Shown here piece after piece: positions 5,835 to 8,592 of a stretch of 8,592 nt of DNA. The notes under the pieces are model-generated. The model saw only the letters and a list, made by a program, of their open reading frames with translations, made no database searches and was not told where the DNA came from. Numbering within the stretch: position 1 is the stretch's first letter; each line of letters starts with the position of its first letter. Source of the DNA: CAZWSX01 sp964636985 (GTDB taxonomy: Bacteria; Planctomycetota; Planctomycetia; Pirellulales; Pirellulaceae); the NCBI GenBank assembly GCA_964636985.1, contig CAZWSX010000077.1:1-8592 (forward strand). The letters run 5' to 3'. A program made the translations under genes and the position numbers.

Positions 5835-6539
5835 TCACGCTTTGGCGACGACTTCGATCTCAACCACGTTCGATCTCAGGAATTCTTTGCCGGGGCGCAT
5901 CTTAAGAAATCCCTCGACGGCGCCGTCATGGTGGTCTGATTCCAAACCGAATGTCCCCTCGACGTCTGCCCCGGCCCCCGCCGAGAGCCGTTCGGGCGGG
6001 CTCAATGGTTTTGGTCCGCTTAGAAACTTGGGCGCATAAAAACGGTCGAGTAGCACAATTTGCAAACTCCACTTGCCGAGATGGAGGCGTTCGTACTTGA
6101 ACGGTGGATCGGGATTCATCGCCGCCGTCGTCTGAAAAGGCACTCTACCACCGACGATCTGACCTGCTACTTGCAGGTCCACGAAGTCGGCTAGTCGAAT
6201 AATTCGTTGCGACATGCCGCCCACGTAAGCGAGATCGGAAATGAACTTCTTGTCCCGGTCGTACACGGCGATGGCAAAAGAAGGAGGGCGAAGCAGTTTG
6301 TTAAAGAAGGGATTGTAGATCTTGTGCGACGCTAGATCGAAGCCTTCATAGTGGGTATAGGCTACTTCGAGTTCACCAGTCTCCCCCGCGGCGAGTTTCG
6401 ATCGAAGGAGCTTGATCGCCAGCTTCCCGTGGACTGATTCATTTGGCTCTTTGAATTCAAATTGCCGAGGTTCGAGACCCCAGTCGCCCGGACTCTTGTC
6501 GCCCGCCTTCAGGACCACAGGCACATATCGATCGGGCAT
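5835..6539 (-). CDS. Unknown protein with Ig-like domain, paralogous to its upstream neighbour
   Basis: A 234-residue protein with no known catalytic motif and no signal peptide from ATG 6539. It looks like a beta-rich Ig-like module: LAAGETGELEVAYTHYEGF opens the fold, LLRPPSFAIAVYDRDKKFI and DFVDLQVAGQIVGGRVPF are middle strands, LGKWSLQIVLLDRFYA follows, and LRSNVVEIEV is the final strand (SN-x-V-x-x-V endings are common in such domains). The same order and spacing of motifs occurs in the preceding gene. The only ribosome site is a weak GGAA 8 nt before the ATG. The frame stays open 18 codons further upstream to the TGA that ends the preceding gene, so this may be the second half of what was a single two-domain exported protein. 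Without export it would be an unusual cytoplasmic Ig-like protein. Confidence 0.65.
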   Translation of the reverse strand: MPDRYVPVVLKAGDKSPGDWGLEPRQFEFKEPNESVHGKLAIKLLRSKLAAGETGELEVAYTHYEGFDLASHKIYNPFFNKLLRPPSFAIAVYDRDKKFISDLAYVGGMSQRIIRLADFVDLQVAGQIVGGRVPFQTTAAMNPDPPFKYERLHLGKWSLQIVLLDRFYAPKFLSGPKPLSPPERLSAGAGADVEGTFGLESDHHDGAVEGFLKMRPGKEFLRSNVVEIEVVAKA

Positions 6540-6593
6540 GATGGAATTTCCAAAAATCCTCGCGGTATCAACAACCGTGCTGTCGACCGCGAA

Positions 6594-7241
6594 TCAGTTT
6601 TCGACTTCGAGAATATTGGATCGCATCACTTCGTTGCGTTTCGACCATTTTCGCACGTCGGGCGGAAATGTCTTGTCGCCGTTGATCAACCCGTTTCCTT
6701 GTGGTGCTTTGGATCGATTCTCCGAAGCAAAGAAGACGTCCGAAACAACAGCCTGAATGCGAACCTTTCCGCGAGGAACGCGCGCGTCGAATCGTGCGAG
6801 ATTATTCTTATCCTGATTGAAAAGGGGAACCTCGGTTCCGATGAGGCCGTTCACTGGCACGGCAATCCAATCGCGACCGACGACGGCCCTGACGTATTTG
6901 GTGCGAGTCAGGGAGTTGATGGTTGTAGTTCCATCGTTGGAGGAAATCCAAATCTTCAGCCACTCCAGCAGCAATTCGGGCCTGGGGCGTGGCAGTAAGC
7001 AGTCTTGCGCGGCGCCGCTTAAATTGCGATAGATGAAACTGAGCGTTGGAGCGACATCAACCTTGTCCACGACGGCGATTTCGATGGTTCCAAACGGAGA
7101 GTCGTAGGGTTTGGCGATGCTGCCACCTTCATCCGCCGCAACGGCGCGACTACATGAAAACGCGACATGCGCGGCGAGGACTAAGGCGGCTTTGCCTGCC
7201 GTTCTTCGCGAAGATTTTCCGACTGAATATGGATCAACCAT
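6594..7241 (-). CDS. Small exported protein with Ig-like domain, unknown function
   Basis: A 215-residue protein starting at ATG 7241. The N-terminus reads as a signal peptide: basic SSRRTAGK, hydrophobic AALVLAAHVAFSC (18-30) and a likely cleavage near AVAA (33-36). The SRRT-type double Arg might suggest Tat export but is not a full Tat motif. The mature part is beta-rich: PFGTIEIAVVDKV, LLEWLKIWISSNDG, DWIAVPVNGLIGTEVPLF, GKVRIQAVVSDVFFA and a closing MRSNILEVEN. This order parallels the next gene, identifying the pair as tandem paralogs. Its start overlaps the end of the preceding gene by 8 nt (ATGGTTGA) and lacks a good ribosome site, which suggests translational coupling. The stop at 6596-6594 is TGA, in frame with the following gene. 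Confidence 0.7.
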   Translation of the reverse strand: MVDPYSVGKSSRRTAGKAALVLAAHVAFSCSRAVAADEGGSIAKPYDSPFGTIEIAVVDKVDVAPTLSFIYRNLSGAAQDCLLPRPRPELLLEWLKIWISSNDGTTTINSLTRTKYVRAVVGRDWIAVPVNGLIGTEVPLFNQDKNNLARFDARVPRGKVRIQAVVSDVFFASENRSKAPQGNGLINGDKTFPPDVRKWSKRNEVMRSNILEVEN

Positions 7242-8514
7242 TTGTGTTTACATGGTCCCATTCGGGGAGTTCATCAGTCTGAACGGTCGTTGCCGAGGGC
7301 GTTTCGGTATTGCCGGCGCCGGGAATCCAGGTATCACCGGTTGTTGGACGCGAGTAGTCCCAGTGGAACTCCCAATTAGTGCGGGTCAAGGTCGCGAATA
7401 TGGAACCTGGCCGTTTGGACGTCCATTGGAAATACATCTTCGCTTCAAAGTCGCGAGTGAATCTGACCATCGGCTCGTTAAAGTGCACGGCGGGGCTGTC
7501 GTTCGTGCTGACAACGTTCGTTGATTGGTTGTAGTACTTATCATAAGGGTAGGCGTTGTCCAACCCCCAAGCGTCAAAATCTGTGTGTGTTGTCCCGTCT
7601 CCCTCTACACTATAGGTGTCGTCCTGGACCAACTGCACGAACCGAAACTGATCTTTGTCGTACGAACCGATGTTAGCAGTAAGTTGAATGCCATAGCTAG
7701 TCGTTGATGGATGCTCCATGAAAATGTTGCCCATCTGAACCCAACTGCCTGGGTGGTCCGCGTATGGTGAGTTGTTGAAGAAATAGGTTGACCCAGTAGT
7801 CACAGTCGGCTGAATGGATGGTTTCAGTATGTCGAAGGATACCGAAACGGTGGTGCTCGAGATCCCGTAGTCTGGAATCGCGACGTCGACTGATGCACCG
7901 TGCAGTCCGGCATTCATCCAATAAAACGAAATCGCCCAAAACTGTCGATCGGCTGTGCTCAATGGCACGTCATGCCCTTCCGTATCCGTCACAAGAAAAT
8001 TCTTTATGGCATCGACTGTCCATGAATACGTGCCATATCCACCAAGTGGTTGAAAGGGGCCAACGAATTCGGCCCGCAGTTCAATCTTCTCCCCGACCCA
8101 TTGGGTCTGAGTACTTGTCAACTCGACCCATCCGTTGTCAACGTAGGTTTGGGTCGTCGATGAGTACGCCCAATCGTGAAACTTAATCACCGGTCGGTCA
8201 ACAAGAATGTTGACGGTAATAGGAGCGCTCTTTGCACCGGCAGTATCGACCGTGCGATAAGTGAATGTTGCCGTTCCGCTAAACGTCGCATTAGCGGTGA
8301 ACGAAAACGAGCCGTCGCTGTTGAAGTAGTTTAGGCTTCCTTGGCTAGAGGCTGGACCTTGCTCCAAAACAGCATGCAACAAGTCGCCGTCGATGTCGTG
8401 TTGGGGTACTAAACCGGGGCCCGTGGCGGGAGACATGGGTGGTGTGCCGGGTGGGCCGTTTTGTACCGTCGTTGCGCCGCCATCGTTAGCGAGCACACCT
8501 TTTGTGTCGCCCAC
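7234..8514 (-). CDS. Cadherin-like-domain surface protein, apparently lacking its N-terminus
   Basis: A 426-residue frame. Residues ~1-105 form a bacterial cadherin/Ig-like repeat: GVLAND (6-11), DIDGDLLHAVLEQGP (40-54), GSFSFTANATFSGTATFTYR (split at 68-87) and SAPITVNILV. Family members normally run VLAND directly into the DxDGD calcium segment; here 28 Gly/Pro-rich residues intervene. The remaining ~320 residues are Thr/Ser/Trp-rich, beta-like, and unrecognised, ending in a Trp-rich stretch (TNWEFHWDY, DTWIPG). No signal peptide precedes the repeat. GTG 8514 has no ribosome site; the frame is open only to a TAA at 8554-8556, and the next candidate, Met 27, also lacks one. Such proteins are normally exported, so a 5' truncation or frameshift is likely. 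GC is low for the window (45% and 50% in two hand-counted lines). Confidence 0.6.
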   Translation of the reverse strand: MGDTKGVLANDGGATTVQNGPPGTPPMSPATGPGLVPQHDIDGDLLHAVLEQGPASSQGSLNYFNSDGSFSFTANATFSGTATFTYRTVDTAGAKSAPITVNILVDRPVIKFHDWAYSSTTQTYVDNGWVELTSTQTQWVGEKIELRAEFVGPFQPLGGYGTYSWTVDAIKNFLVTDTEGHDVPLSTADRQFWAISFYWMNAGLHGASVDVAIPDYGISSTTVSVSFDILKPSIQPTVTTGSTYFFNNSPYADHPGSWVQMGNIFMEHPSTTSYGIQLTANIGSYDKDQFRFVQLVQDDTYSVEGDGTTHTDFDAWGLDNAYPYDKYYNQSTNVVSTNDSPAVHFNEPMVRFTRDFEAKMYFQWTSKRPGSIFATLTRTNWEFHWDYSRPTTGDTWIPGAGNTETPSATTVQTDELPEWDHVNTNG

Positions 8515-8574
8515 TGCGACGGTTGAGCCGGCAAGATCTAACAGCCCGTTGAATTAAGCCTGTTTTTAACCGGC

Positions 8575-8589
8575 GAGCGCCAGGCGCTC
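8575..8589. repeat. GC-rich palindrome at the window edge
   Basis: GAGCGCC, a central A, then GGCGCTC: a perfect 7-bp inverted repeat. It is 61 nt upstream of the cadherin-like frame's GTG, in an otherwise non-coding 78-nt stretch (8515-8592). The element may continue past the window end (flanks CCGG before it and CCGC after it). Confidence 0.55.
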
Positions 8590-8592
8590 CGC

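Noticed and set aside
6462..6998. 178-codon plus-strand frame opposite the paralogous Ig-like genes
   Set aside because: No homology or ribosome site; the minus-strand frames have a signal peptide, shared motifs and coupled starts.

Overview
The window looks like chromosomal DNA of a planctomycete, most likely Pirellulales-like. This is inferred from protein style only: a ribosomal protein S4 with the planctomycete-type N-terminus standing alone rather than in an alpha operon, a beta-propeller protein joining an SMP-30/NHL-like half to a PQQ-dependent sugar dehydrogenase half, several orphan secreted proteins, and GC-rich interspersed palindromes. No tRNA, rRNA, CRISPR array, transposase or phage gene was found.

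Layout. (1) 1-1902, plus strand: 3' part of a secreted-type propeller/sugar dehydrogenase gene that begins before the window. (2) 1919-3470, minus strand: a two-gene operon, YcaC-like isochorismatase-family hydrolase then pirin, converging on gene 1 with a 16-nt gap. (3) 3471-3617: divergent control region with an imperfect dyad just before an HxlR-type regulator gene (3618-3968, plus). The regulator probably controls itself and the hydrolase/pirin operon, which suggests a small stress or aromatic-compound response module. (4) 4002-4793, plus: an orphan exported protein. (5) 4794-5109: a 316-nt non-coding leader with several hairpins and a perfect 16-nt palindrome, leading into rpsD (5110-5718). 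(6) 5719-5834: a convergent intergenic gap containing a perfect 17-bp inverted repeat. (7) 5835-8514, minus: three tightly packed genes of unknown function. In transcription order they are a cadherin-like-domain protein without a credible N-terminus, a small exported Ig-like protein whose start overlaps it by 8 nt, and a second Ig-like protein that is paralogous to the preceding one, in the same frame, and separated from it only by one TGA and 18 codons. The window ends in another GC-rich palindrome.

The conserved genes are ordinary. The parts deserving a second look are the in-frame TGA between the two paralogous domains, the inverted repeat with a third copy of its core after rpsD, the structured rpsD leader, and the N-terminally incomplete cadherin-like gene. 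I see no convincing evidence of a wholly new multi-gene system.
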